Part shown: one piece after another, positions 12,061 to 24,085 of the stretch
How the letters are laid out: every line of letters starts with the position of its first letter
How positions within the stretch are numbered: position 1 is the stretch's first letter
Source: Trichoplusia ni
Lineage: Eukaryota; Arthropoda; Insecta; Lepidoptera; Noctuidae
Length of the DNA: 64,000 nt
Assembly: GCF_003590095.1 (NCBI RefSeq)
Contig: NC_039479.1
Span: 11,594,001-11,658,000 of the forward strand
Reading direction: 5' to 3'
Made by a program: the position numbers and the translations under genes
The notes under the pieces: generated by a model
The model's database searches: none
What the model was told of the DNA's origin: nothing
The model's input: the letters and a program-made list of their open reading frames with translations, nothing else

Positions 12061-14129
12061 CTGGTGAATGAAATACCAATGCAACGCTATAGCAAATTAA
12101 CCAAATTACAAGTGACAAAGTGCCCAAATCACACAAAATACTTTTAGCACTTTATTGCATTTAATTGCCTACTAAATAAAAACAAATTCTATAATACCTA
12201 CACATATAGTTACTTTTACAAGTACCCAAATTGACCTGGTTAAAAATGTATATTCCCATCACACCCAAACCTACACACAATTCTGATTCTAATTAATTAT
12301 GTAACAGCATTATCAAAGTGCATGATTATTATCACTAGCCCGTTAGGTTCGTGCAATGAACATTGTAATTACATTACGTCATCACTCAGAGAATTTTAAT
12401 TAGATTTATGCAGAAGCCTGCTTGATGTCACGTCGAATATTTTTCCTCAAATATTTTATTTCAGATAGCCTGATATGAGAGGGCTTTAAAATTCTGGCAC
12501 CATTATAATGAAATGTGAAGTTTAATGTAAATTAAAAGTAAAATTATTTCACTGGGTTTTCCGGACATGACGTAATCTTTTCATGGTGTGCCGGTGTTAT
12601 ATATACTTAAGTCACTAAAAATTTGTGTCAATATTTACTGTAATTTTTTATAGTTAATTCAATACTTGAGGTGAAAATGACAATATTTTCAGACAGAAAC
12701 TGAAGAGGGAGTCTTACTTGTTATTGTCAGAAAAACTCAAATATAAAAGCTATTCAGTGTATTAATTCACGTTATAAACTATCTGAGTTTCAAATTCTGT
12801 CCAAATTCGTTCAGTGGTTTTTGCGTGAAAGAGTAGCAAACCATCCATAAAAACAAACTTTACATGTAGTATAATTTTAATAGAATATTTTTGCCTACTA
12901 TAGGCTCATGTAGTAATACTTTTTGTACTTAATTTAAAGTCTTGACTGTGTTTGAGGCCTTTAGATTAATTTAACAAATGTATCTAGATACTCTTAGCTA
13001 CCAAGACGATTCATCGACTAAAGATTATTTTAATACCCGTAGCATATTTCAAGCATCAGAATGACAGCTATTCCTAACGAGATTATAATTCATTTATGAT
13101 ATTGAAGGTAACTTTCATATCAGATTAATTTAATGCAGGCTACATAATATATGTAATCGCTCACTGTGCCTCGCTAATCGGTTTTTGTGGGCCAGACAGG
13201 CTGATTGCTCTTATTGTTGTCTTATCTATCACTCAACTGTCTTTTATATCTGGCAAAAGTGTGCGGGTCTAAGATGATTGGATTTGTATTATATTTGTAA
13301 CATAAAATCTTATTGTGCGTTAGTTACGTTATAGGATTTTGATATTATTAAAAGCTGTAGAATGTTTGTATTGAAATAATTGCTAGAGAAATGAATACTA
13401 TTTTGTGTGGGTTGAATTAAACAAATCAAAATAAAATTAATCTTTTGGACATGGCATCATTGTGAACAATACATAGATTTCAAGTGGGAGTCGTACAAAG
13501 AGAATAAAGAAAAAAAACACTAATTTGCAATAACGTATATATCCATCAATTTTATGAATATACCAAGACATTTATTGTTATTTTTATGTATCTTCAATAA
13601 CAGATGTCCAGAAGTCACGGTCCATGAGATATAGCCTAGTAACGGACAAATAACGGAGTCTTAGCTGTAAACACTAAAACAAGTCTTCAACAGGAACCCT
13701 TAACCAAATCTCCAGCGTATCACTCTACGTAGAGTTCATACAACTCTCGCAAGACCAATAAGACGGGGAAGCATTCGGGAATCTTTAATATCACCCTACT
13801 TTACCAGTACCTACGTATTTGCTCATAACGCGTTCCTAAACTCTGCACTGCTCGAGAAATTATTGTTTCTACATTTCGAAATGCCTCGAGACCCTTTCAA
13901 GTATGTAATCAAGTGTAGAGTTTGTCAGCAAACATATTTAAGACTTTATTAAATGTTATGTAATTACGATTCGAATGAACTTTTGCTGTTTAGGTTGTGA
14001 TCGCTTAGCTGTAATTAGTATGCGGTGTTGTTTTGTGGGTAATTTTGCTAGTAACAAATATTTTATGAACTTATTGTAGTATGTTCCTGCGTTCTTTATG
14101 ATCATTGAGCGAGGAGAAAGAAAGGATGC
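12061..14129. other. No supported gene; two repeat scraps
   Basis: 12785-12860 holds a minus-strand scrap of the Helitron family 2 string (CCAAATTCGTTCAGTGGTTT, GCGTGAAAGAGTAGCAAACC). 13617-13665 carries a piece of the repeat CATGAGATATAGCCT...CGGAGTCTTA. The rest is AT-rich with nothing recognised. Confidence 0.5.
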
Positions 14130-14133
14130 TTTA

Positions 14134-14313
14134 GGGTCAATTCACATTGAAAGAGCATGCACGCGAAAAAAGTGACTAAGGGAATCGACTTTGAAAAACC
14201 TCGTGCAGTCTCGTGTTCGCTCTCAGTTACGTTCTTTTGAGTTCAAATTACTTTGAAATACATGTATATATAAAGATGCTGCTGGCCGCTACTCTTTCAA
14301 TGTGAATTAACCC
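14134..14313. mobile_element. 180-bp MITE with perfect TTTA target duplication
   Basis: Terminal inverted repeats GGGTCAATTCACATTGAAAG (left) and its complement (right, one mismatch) are flanked by TTTA at 14130-14133 and 14314-14317. The 5'-GGG end with a T/A-rich 3-4 bp duplication fits PIF/Harbinger-type MITEs, though the class is inferred from ends alone. There is no coding capacity. Confidence 0.75.
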
Positions 14314-14317
14314 TTTA

Positions 14318-16920
14318 ACTCATCGTGGGACGACCTCGGTCTAAAATAAACTGAATCAAACAACAAATTAACGAATCAAATTAAATAATGATGTTTATTG
14401 AATGAATATTTATAGCAACATTAAATTATTCCTATAGCCTAAAATTATAATAGCGTTTATCATTATAACTGTATTCTAGTAATTTGATTCAATATTTATT
14501 AAGTATTATAATTATAATTTTATCATTCAACGATAGCACTGCAGGTATCGTATTGTACCGATACTTTTAATATTCATGCTATTATAATATGTAGTGTTTA
14601 TTAAATATTAATGGCAGTTAATATTATGGACAGGTTTGACAATGAATAGGCTGGTAAAGAGACCTTTACGATGTTGATCAATAAGGTTTGAAATAATCTT
14701 AGCTGCAAATTTGTAAACACAATTCAGTTTCTAGAGATTAAATGAAGGATAGATCTTTTTAAAGCGAAGCATTAAAATTAAAAATGTAGCCTATTAAAGA
14801 AAATTACCTAATAGTTACTGTTACACATATACATACTGAAGCAACGCACACACAATACATAACATTATTTAAATGATCATAGGTCATAACTGTCATAAGA
14901 TATCAAACACAAAAGTTTTAACAACTTCTATTAAAAATACCATCAGCATTTTAATCTACAAATCCAAAAAAATCATACAAAATGACATAGTATTACAATC
15001 ATTTACCAAAAACCTCGTAACTTAAAACGCTACTTTTGGGAAACTTCTGACGCAATTTCCGACGTTTTCATAAGAATTAAGACTTAACATTAAGATAACG
15101 TATGCGCCCACAAACCCTCGGAAGACTGTTATCGTTTGCTCTGAAAAGCCGTAAGTTTCAGCGCTAGTAGTTTTAACACCAGCGAAAATAACGAAAGCCT
15201 TCAACCTCCGCCGTATTTTTTAACTAAAAACGCCGTTTTGTGTGTAACGTACTTTTTATGGATTTTCTCTATTCTTTAACAAATTATTTAGTTATGTTAT
15301 AAGGGATGTTCAAGCAATCTTTGGAAACGAGAGATTGCAAGTCTAAATAATATAATGACAAGAAAAAAATCTCCTAAAATACATTAGAAGTATGTAGTTC
15401 CATTTATATGATATATTGAACTTTGCGGCTTAATACTTTGACATTCAATTCACAAATACAATTAGCCATAAAAATATAATAACCTCCGTAATCAGGCCAG
15501 GGCTCACCAAAAATTACCTGTACAACACACGAAATTTATTATTTAAATTAAGGTTTTCAAACAAAGGACCTGTTTAAACGGCTATGGTATAATGCAGCCC
15601 TAATAAAACACTGGTCTCGGTTAAACAGATTAGTGAATACATGGAGTGTTCAATGTGTATTTTCCATTATTCTCGACTTGGTATAACTTTGGCATTTGTT
15701 TTTTTTATAATGAAAGAATAGTTTTATACTAAAATTAGTCACAGTTAAATTATATAGTTTTTTTTTTTGGTGCAGATAATTTTAAACCATAAACAAAAGG
15801 TATAAAATAAAACTGTAGCAACTGGTAATACGTCAAAACTATAGTTGTGATAATACTGGTTAGTTAACTCCATTTAAATTAATTCCAACAATCTAAAAAA
15901 ACAAAAGCTATCAACGCGTGCGTGTTGTTTGAGCTTAGTCACAGTAGCCTATCCATTGTCTCATTACTCTGTGTCCAGCCTTATGTACACAGTTTACTGG
16001 CCGTCTTCACAACCTGTAGACTACAACAACGCAAACACTGAACTAATTATAAGACGCTGGATGCCCAACGTAAATATTTTGTTCTATCTCCTCAGTGATG
16101 TTAAGAACTTTGTGGTTTTTATTTTATAGGGAAACTTAGACGCGCTGTTTGAAGTATGTTGATTAGTTTAAAGTAGCGTTAATGCTTATGTTTTGGTTGC
16201 GGCTTCACGATGGAGTTATATTGTGTTTTGAAATGTTGAAATATATGACTAAATTCAGTAGCTAAGGCTGTACTAACGAGGGATAGATTGAAGTGGCGTT
16301 CGATAGGGAACTATGGAGGGATGTGCGGGACAGATAAGACTATAAAGATCTGCAATAAAAATGCTAGATTTTTTTCTTGCTTAACGATGACACAAGTAAA
16401 TAAAATTAGCCCGGAAAAGCAGACGTGGTTGTATATCATTTATATGACGTATTCAGTGGCGACCCTAAACAAAAAAAGATACTGAAATAATTTTCAAGGA
16501 ATAGAAATGCGGGCAAATATAAATAATCTTTCGTGTTGAATCGATATATTGATAGATCGTTCAGTCATAATTTTTATACTAGTAAAATAAAACATTATTG
16601 CAATAACGTGATTAAATTGAAATTTAATTGACAGTTTATTATTTTTATTATCAAATCTATCAAGCATACACCCAGCATTGATATGAATTACGTAAACTGA
16701 TAATATTTATACTTAATATAATAATATTTACTAAATATTTTGACCTAGATCAATCCGCACCAAACTTGTCAGATTATTATTTAAAACATTAATTTAGTTT
16801 AAAATTTGAATTAAACATTTGAACACTATGCTAACAAAATGATATTTTCTTTTCAATATTAAACATGATTGACAATCAACAATTGAAAAACAGTGAAAAT
16901 GATGTAATATAAATTAACTA
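14318..16920. other. No supported feature
   Basis: AT-rich. Frames at 15022-15204, 15929-16129 and 16288-16485 are not convincing. I see no inverted repeats in this stretch. Confidence 0.6.
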
Positions 16921-16926
16921 TACATA

Positions 16927-17070
16927 TGTCACCGTAAAGCTGACAAAACCGCCAATTTATAATTTTCCTAGAATAATACATGTTATCTCTCGTTTAGAAC
17001 GAAATTCCTACGAAAGGTTTAATTTCCTAGGAAATTTACAAATTAGCGGTTTTGTTATTTTCCAGTGACA
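16927..17070. mobile_element. 144-bp MITE with TACATA target duplication
   Basis: Ends TGTCACCG... and ...CAGTGACA. The arms extend ~46 bp with one indel and share GACAAAACCGCCAATTT / AAATTAGCGGTTTTGTT. TACATA is repeated exactly at 16921-16926 and 17071-17076. If the true duplication is only TA, the element would be 4 bp longer on each side. No ORF. Confidence 0.7.
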
Positions 17071-17076
17071 TACATA

Positions 17077-18579
17077 TCTGACTAGTGTATAGGCATGGAA
17101 TGTCAAATAAATTGTGTATAATTTTACAGCGAATTTCTTTTAACGTTTATTTATACAAAAGCCAAAATATTTACAGCTTTACCTTATTAATTGAATGTGT
17201 AGTATTGAAATAAAGCTCGGTTCATATAGGTATTTTAGCGAATAGACAATTCTACTATATACTCTACACCTATTTTTCTCCCACTACTGGGCAAATGCCT
17301 TCTTTTCTATGATTAAAACTCCAGGATAGACCTTTCGAGCTACAGCACCCAAAAAATCAGCAACAAAAAAATTACCAACTCACATAACTCCTTTCACCTC
17401 CAAACCCATTTTTACGGCCAGTGTTACGTAAGGACTAGCTGATACCAGTCTGTCGACTATACCATTCTCATGTGATAGGCATCGTCGTATAAATTCAGGC
17501 GAGGCGTTAGAAGCCGAGTCTGAGCGAATTTCGACACACCGCGACTGCGAATACCTATCGTATACGTATTCACGAATCTTACCTTCTAGAATATTATTTG
17601 AGTTGGATTTTCGTGTGTATTATTAGAACGTAACTTGAAATGGCTGTACGTGTAGGTTTTATTGCTGTTAAGTTGGATTCTGGGGATGGATTGCTGCTTG
17701 AATTTGTAATACAAACCGTATTAGACACTGTAACTTGGGTTGAAGATGACCGGAACTTGCATTATAATTGAATAACGGAAATTTTAAAATAGTCAAGCTA
17801 GAAAATATTAATTTTCAAACGAAATTTTATCAACAAAAACGGCCAGGTCTTTGTCAGAATTGCGAATTTTAGGGTCCGTGCAATTAAGCTATATCAAAAC
17901 GAACCGATAAACAACTCAATTATAATTTGTGGATGTTAATGAATTACACAAATTTATGGTTGGTAAACCACTAATGTATTCGTCACCTACCAAATGTATG
18001 ATCCTAACACCCGTTGCTTAAGCCCGATCTCTATACTTTGTAGTTGTGGATATAGCGGCTACTGATACATCATCAATTCATGATATAGCCTGCTGGGAAG
18101 ACAGCGTATATATACGTATAAGGTTTCGCTTTTACCATTTATGTACGGAACATTAAATTATTAGTGATGCAGTTCCTTTGAAAAACTGAAACAATCCTTT
18201 TTAGTCCACACAAGTTATTTCGTATAAACAAACACTTATGCAACCTTATTCCCAACTAACTCAACGATAACATCGGCGTAACAAAGGAAAACCATCCTTT
18301 TGTAAACAACAAAAAGTTTAAAATGCTTTGGGAGTTATTCGCTGAATTGTACAAACAATAGTTCCATGTCAAAGAAGCAATGTTTATATAAAAATGGAAA
18401 TTTCCCGTACAGGAAACTAATAACCACTATCTTTGCATAGATAAGGGTGTAAACACTTATTTCTTCCATTTCCGTCGAATCGAAGTGTGTATTGAATTTC
18501 TAATGCCTTTGTGTAATTTCGTCTCTTAACACACAATAATAACGTGACTTTTTCTTCAACTTGGTGATTTATTTATATA
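17077..18579. other. No supported gene
   Basis: A short minus-strand RTE-tail scrap, CCCACTACTGGGCAAATGCC, is at 17279-17306. The remainder has no recognised feature. Confidence 0.55.
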
Positions 18580-18839
18580 TCACAAATAATAATAAAAAAC
18601 GCGAAAGTTTATTTGTGTGTGTGCGTGTAATTGTGTATATGTTACTTTTCCGGTAGACCACTGCCATACGGCTGGTCTGAGCGTTCGATAAAATTTGATG
18701 AAGAAGTAGCTGACACCTTCGACTAACATTTAGTTTTCTTCTGCTAAAGCAGTAGCTCTATCCGACTTTGTTATAAGAGGGTAATGCTTTTATAGTTGTA
18801 ACCGATATCCAAGCTAGCGAAGCCACGAACAACAGCTAG
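18580..18839 (+). mobile_element. Helitron family 2 copy
   Basis: The 5' part has ACGCGAAAGTTTATTTGTGTG, ATATGTTACTTTTCCGG, then GATAAAATTTGATGAAGAAG. The 3' end, AGCGAAGCCACGAACAACAGCTAG followed by T, is a decayed hairpin plus CTAG. It is more diverged than 2534-2750. The exact 5' TC at 18580 is my best choice and could be a few bases off. Confidence 0.6.
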
Positions 18840-18896
18840 TGGTTACATAATTTCCTGGATCATTAATAGGATTTAGTTTAGTTTGAATAATGCTTT

Positions 18897-18964
18897 CATC
18901 ATCATCATCATCATCATCATCAGCCTATCGCAGTCCTCTGCTGGACATAGGCCTCTACAAGTGC
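18897..18964 (-). mobile_element. 68-bp RTE-like LINE tail with 11-bp target duplication
   Basis: Perfect AATAATGCTTT copies flank it (18886-18896, 18965-18975). On the minus strand it reads AGAGGCCTATGTCCAGCAGA...GCGATAGGCTGATGATGATG, the standard 3' end of lepidopteran RTE-like LINEs with a (GAT)n tail. It was 5'-truncated to 68 bp at insertion. Confidence 0.85.
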
Positions 18965-19368
18965 AATAATGCTTTACCTAAATTCAATATCCATGAAGTT
19001 CAAAAGGCAAAATCTTTAATCACTTGGGAGCCCAGATAATATTACATCGAATATATGAAAAACTTAGAATAAAGAAGAATAAAATAGAAATGACATTCTT
19101 TTTCGACAGGTAACATGACTTTTACTTATCAGTTCAATATATTAGAACGATTCGTCAGAGCTCTTAGCAATATAGTCTTTTAAAATTTATGAACTTACTA
19201 CCATTATAACAGATTCCTCAACATTTATAGAGTAGGTAAGTGGCACTAAAAGCTACATTTAACAAGCAATCAAGCTAAATTGGTTCTCCGAACTCAAACA
19301 ATGAACACATTATCTTATAAACTGCAAAACTAATATTAAATGAAAAGTTCGAACGGAAAGCAGGTACA

Positions 19369-19625
19369 ATGCAAGACCTCAATTCGTTCTCAAATACAAT
19401 CGTCGAAGTTCACGGCACGCCATTTAAACTTAGCAAAATAGCCTTTCAGTTAATCGTAGTCATTTTGTGGAGCGCCTTGAATTTTGGTCTGATGATATTT
19501 TGGCAAAGTTACCCACTGCTAGTTGATGTCATTATTGAGGTTGTGTTGTTTCCGGTGGGGTTCTATGTATGGATTTATATGCACAAGGTGCAGGTTCCAT
19601 CCCAACGCAAGCAAAGTACCAACGT
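19369..19625 (+). CDS. Possible coding exon: two-helix membrane protein, unknown
   Basis: This is not a recognised gene. A true ATG (context GTACAATGC) opens 85 codons before the sequence reaches AACGT|GTGAGTAAAG, a consensus splice donor; the in-frame TGA lies within that donor. The predicted peptide has an N-terminal polar part, then two hydrophobic stretches at about residues 23-43 (KIAFQLIVVILWSALNFGLM) and 48-69 (PLLVDVIIEVVLFPVGFYVW), then a basic end (KVQVPSQRKQ). That arrangement is more protein-like than other frames in the first 48 kb. I found neither a downstream exon nor a homologue from memory. It may equally be chance. Confidence 0.3.
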
Positions 19626-19629
19626 GTGA

Positions 19630-20433
19630 GTAAAGTTATATTTTTTTTTCTAAGACATCACTGACAAATGTTTAATGGATGATGAGGGAATACCTCCTTC
19701 ATGATTTACGTAATAGAGTAGAAAGACTTACGATATTAGCCCCAAAATAACTCCCACATACACCACATAATATGAAGGTATTACCAAAACAAACGCTTAC
19801 ATTAATAATCAAATATTAATTAAGAAGATGTGGTTAATTAAGAATACTAATCTGTGCCACTTATTCAAAAATGAGTAACATTATAATTACACACATCACA
19901 ATTATAGAAACAAAACATAACCTTTTAACAACAAAGCGACTGCCGGCGGGCTTGGAGACAGGCTCGCGATAATACCCTCACACATCCAAATATTCAAGAT
20001 AAGACAGTACTTTGTTGCCTTTGGTATGATCAATGTGATCATATTCACTGACTGAACTACTTCTTGAAATCTATATTCCTGTACCTGGAGGACAAATGAT
20101 GATTTCTCAGCAAAATGATTGTATTTTATTACGTCAGATGTTCACAAATGAAGGTGGCGCGAGTGCAGAATACAAACTTTAATTTGATACTAACTAAGTA
20201 CTACAAAACTGCAAAGACATTATTTATCTACGAATGCTATAAACGCCTCATCATGACCACGAACACTTTAACAGGAGTGATCGAAAAGAATAACATGGCA
20301 ATGGTACTAATATTAACTAGAGATTAAGTTGTGTCTTTTAGGTAAATATTATTAATATTCAACAACTTATCGGACGTTTGAAATTGATTCGTTTGTTATT
20401 TCATAGGTTCCTTAAAGTATTATGATCGTTATT
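19630..20433. other. No supported feature
   Basis: AT-rich. The frame at 20115-20327 is unremarkable. Confidence 0.6.
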
Positions 20434-20557
20434 AAATGATGCAACGGTTTACTCACGTGTATTTATCGGGATTGCCCGACTAGTTTCGGACCCAACTGAA
20501 GTCCTCAATACGAATAAAATTCCGATAAATACGCGTGAGTAAAACGTTGCATCATTT
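20434..20557. mobile_element. 124-bp foldback MITE
   Basis: Arms 20434-20469 and 20522-20557 are inverted copies of AAATGATGCAACGGTTTACT...TTATCGG, matching at 34 of 36 positions. The loop contains CGACTAGTTTCGGACCCAA. A second, partial and more diverged copy with the same arm and loop lies at 23397-23480. I cannot decide the target duplication. Confidence 0.7.
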
Positions 20558-23396
20558 GATGATAAATCATTCTCATCATTGTTACTATCAAAATATATTA
20601 TGATCATGGCTCAAAATATATATTTTTTAATAACTTGAAGCAGTATTAGGACTTATCCTTTCAATTCTTTGTTCCTAGTCTCACACATTTGACTTCGTAT
20701 CTCTTTACCCGTAACTCCGTACAATTCAACCTTTTTGTTACAACCGAGGTGTATTCACTTCCCTTTGTTTTCTCCCTGACAAAAGACGCACCTTTGCAAA
20801 GGGGAATCCAGCGTGTTATGTAAATTAGAAATACAGACTCCTTCAACGTTTTCTGTATGAGATGGCATGTGATTGTTCGTGTGCCTCATACAACATACTC
20901 AACTTGACAATGGGGGGAAATTAAACTACAGCGAGGTAATCAATTAATACTGTACACTTAAATTGTATGAAAATTGTTGACATAAGTTAACGTTTAATAT
21001 AAAACTTCTAAAGCAACCGCTTATAGGAGTATATACATGAGTTGAAAGCGAATGATAATTCAGTTTAAGTTCTTGTGTGTTCTTGTATATTGGGCATTTA
21101 ATTAGCTAACATTATAATAAACCATCATCACTCCGTCCCTAGACATACAATTTATAAAAATAACCCGCACTACAACTAAATAATTCAGGTTTGATTTGAA
21201 CCAAAAATCTGATTCAAACGGTACGAGAAAACTCCAATAATATTGTCGTCATTACAAACTTATTGGCGGACGCAGTATGCCACCGATCTGGGGATATTCC
21301 TCGAGTCCTTTTTACGACACCCCTAAGGGATTCTCTGTCATGCCTTAGAAATGACGACAGTGCTGAGTTCATATCATTCATAATCTTATTATTCTCTCGA
21401 GGAGATTCAGTTCTCAGCGTGTAAATGTCTCCGATGATTTTGTTTTAGTACAGTCATTTATGAAAAGGTCGGATTGAATCGTAACTTTGAGAGTTTCTAT
21501 ACGATTGATACAAGATTGTTTGTAAAGCTACTGATATTTACCGTAAACAATTATGTGCTTCACATTTTTCGTAAATAAACAACACAGATATTTTTTTTTT
21601 TTTTGCTAAAAATCTGTATGATCTATTTCGTATAATATGAGTTAGTTAACAATACTTTAGGTGCAAGAAAAATCCAATCAGCATGTAGATGTTATAAATG
21701 TTGATTCTAGAATTAAGTTTACATAATATGTATAAAATAAAATCATTATTTATATTTTATACGTATGTATATGAAGGAACGCGTCTAGAAGTTTCTTTGA
21801 CAATTGACAGAACTGTATTGTTATTTCAATCACGCGCTTAGCAAGAGTTAGACGAAATAAGAGTTTAGTATTCAGTGACAATACTCTGACACCTAAGTTG
21901 TTGAGTCTATAGAATTATGTAGATGTGTATTTTAAACTTTCTGACAAATAATAAGAGACGCCATGACTGGCTTTATTTTGGTTTAGGTGAGATATTTTGA
22001 TTGTCTTGGTTTTTTTTGGAAGTATCTGTGTGAATCTGGGTTTGCGACAGTACTTAAATGTTTGTCAAAATCATCTAGGGTAAGTACCTACCTACACAAG
22101 GAATTTACATCATATGAGAGCGGTTTAAATAAAAAAAGTAGGTAGTTTGTTTAAGAACTTAATTCTTCCATATTTAGGTATTGAGCCTAGAAGTAGCCCG
22201 AACTACATAATGTAACGAGAAATTCACACGCAAACTATTGAAAGCTTCTAGTTAAATATTTGGGACGCTCTTTGTATTACTCAATGTACTTACCCAACAA
22301 AAGAATCCGGTTCAGCTAAAACCCAGACTAATAACATTCACTTTGATAGATTGCCTATAAAACTCCTTAATCCCAATACATTTTCCAAAACAATATCTTC
22401 AAACCTCGTGTTCTATAAAAAATGATGGATGTGTTATAAAATATAGGAAAGATAAAGTCGAAGGTTTACCACTAATGCTTAGGTAACCCTCCTCGCGCTG
22501 TTACAGATCATAAATACCGTTGGATCCTGATAAGCTCTGGTAAAAGAAAGGCAAGTACCGACCCACGCGAAAACGAAAGTTACGACAGTAGGGTTGACAG
22601 ATCAGCGGGTGGAAAAACCCAGGATAATGGTACGGAACTACCAGGAAATAAGAAAGCTGGGTTGCAGTGATAACCCTGACGTGCAACCTGTATGATAACG
22701 GACCTTAAAAATAGTGAAAATGTTTCTTGGTAGCACGCAATACTAATGTATAACATTTAAGACTTCTTAATAGGTATCTTTGCATACAATAAAATTTACT
22801 AAGTGATCGTAAGGGGTTCTGTAAATAGAACTTTAAAATTTAATTTTATGATTTGAACTATTCCACGAACTGATTAAAATCTCTTTATATTTTAAGTATA
22901 TTTCAAAGTTCTTCAGACTGGATCTATTGTAACATTAGCATAGTCCTCAAAAAAAAGTCTTCAGTTAATTATAGAGACGTTATTGAAAATACGTTTGAGT
23001 TTTACATAACAGGCTATTTATTGACGAGTGTTGGCGACCCTGAGCGCTCAAATTCAGCGTCGGCTTTGTTTGAAAGTTGATCGCTACCTAATTTTCTTTG
23101 TTTGAAATAAAAATGTAGCCTACATTTTAGAAGACCAGTGTTACCTTTTTATGTAAAATCAAAGTTGCTATCTATATTATGTAGTTCTTTATGTTACAAG
23201 GTTTTATGTTTTAGCTTTGACTTGTCATTGTGATTTATGGGGTGGTATTCAGAGCGTAAAGGAAAGTGCCTATTAGCCTTTTACATATATAAAGATTAAA
23301 CTAATTTTTATTTTTATTTTGTTTTTTCTCGTGTAACGGGTTTGGCGAGGCGACCTCAACCACTCAGCTTGCCACGGAAGATCCATAATTAAATGA
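20558..23396. other. No supported gene
   Basis: AT-rich with a 14-T run near 21590-21604. A less AT-rich stretch at 21265-21365 and the minus-strand frame at 22501-22686 have no recognisable identity. Confidence 0.55.
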
Positions 23397-23480
23397 TTAA
23401 ATGATACAACGGTTTTCTCACGCGTGTTTATCAAGGTTACCTGACTAGTTTCGGATCCAAAAGGAGTCCGTGAGTTGCAC
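23397..23480. repeat. Partial copy of the 20434 foldback MITE
   Basis: AAATGATACAACGGTTTTCT CACGCGTGTTTATC, then CTGACTAGTTTCGGATCCAA, follows the left arm and loop of the copy at 20434. The second arm is not clear. The minus-strand frame 23273-23581 runs across it and is not a gene. Confidence 0.6.
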
Positions 23481-23949
23481 TCCAGTTTGACTCGCGTGAA
23501 AAATACCAATGAAATATTGCGTGAAAGACCAGAAAACTCTTTGAATCCTTTAAGTCTATTTTTGAATTTCTTACTCACCACCGATTATATCGACGTATTT
23601 TATCTTCAATATCTACATTTTTAAACCATCCTATACTTATACAAAATAACAATTTCCGGTCACAAGGGGAAGCGGCAATGAAGTTTACTGAATCACAACC
23701 TTACGATTCGGGACTCCGAAAATGTCAGAACCATGCATTTATTTATCGTTTTTATTCCTTTGCGATCAAAGACCGTCAACTTGACTGAAGTGGCTGTCGC
23801 TGGCACGTCATAAAACCTTGAGATTGGCTCGAACCTTTAAAACATCTAAAAGAGTTGGAATTGATGCAGTAAGTAATTTTCTAAAGATGTTCAGTTGATA
23901 GAAATGAGAATTTCTTATTTTAATCCTTGATGCAAACTGAGGCCTGTAT

Positions 23950-24085
23950 AAGTGTGACGTGCCTGTATGTCTGTCTGTGGCATCATTATCTACTTCTAAA
24001 CGGATTTCGCGAATTCAGTTTAGTTTGTTTTGTATCATGTGCGAATGTTCTCTGATGTTTGATAAAAATCGACGTTTTTTTAATT
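23950..24085 (+). repeat. Interspersed repeat of unknown class
   Basis: GTGTGACGTGCCTGTATGTC TGTCTGTGGCATCAT...AAACGGATT...GATGTTTGATAAAAATCG resembles 57870-57992 (CCTGTCTGTCTGCGACATCAT...CATGTTTGACAAATCG). Both look like copies of a dispersed lepidopteran repeat with CTGT microsatellite character. Confidence 0.45.
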
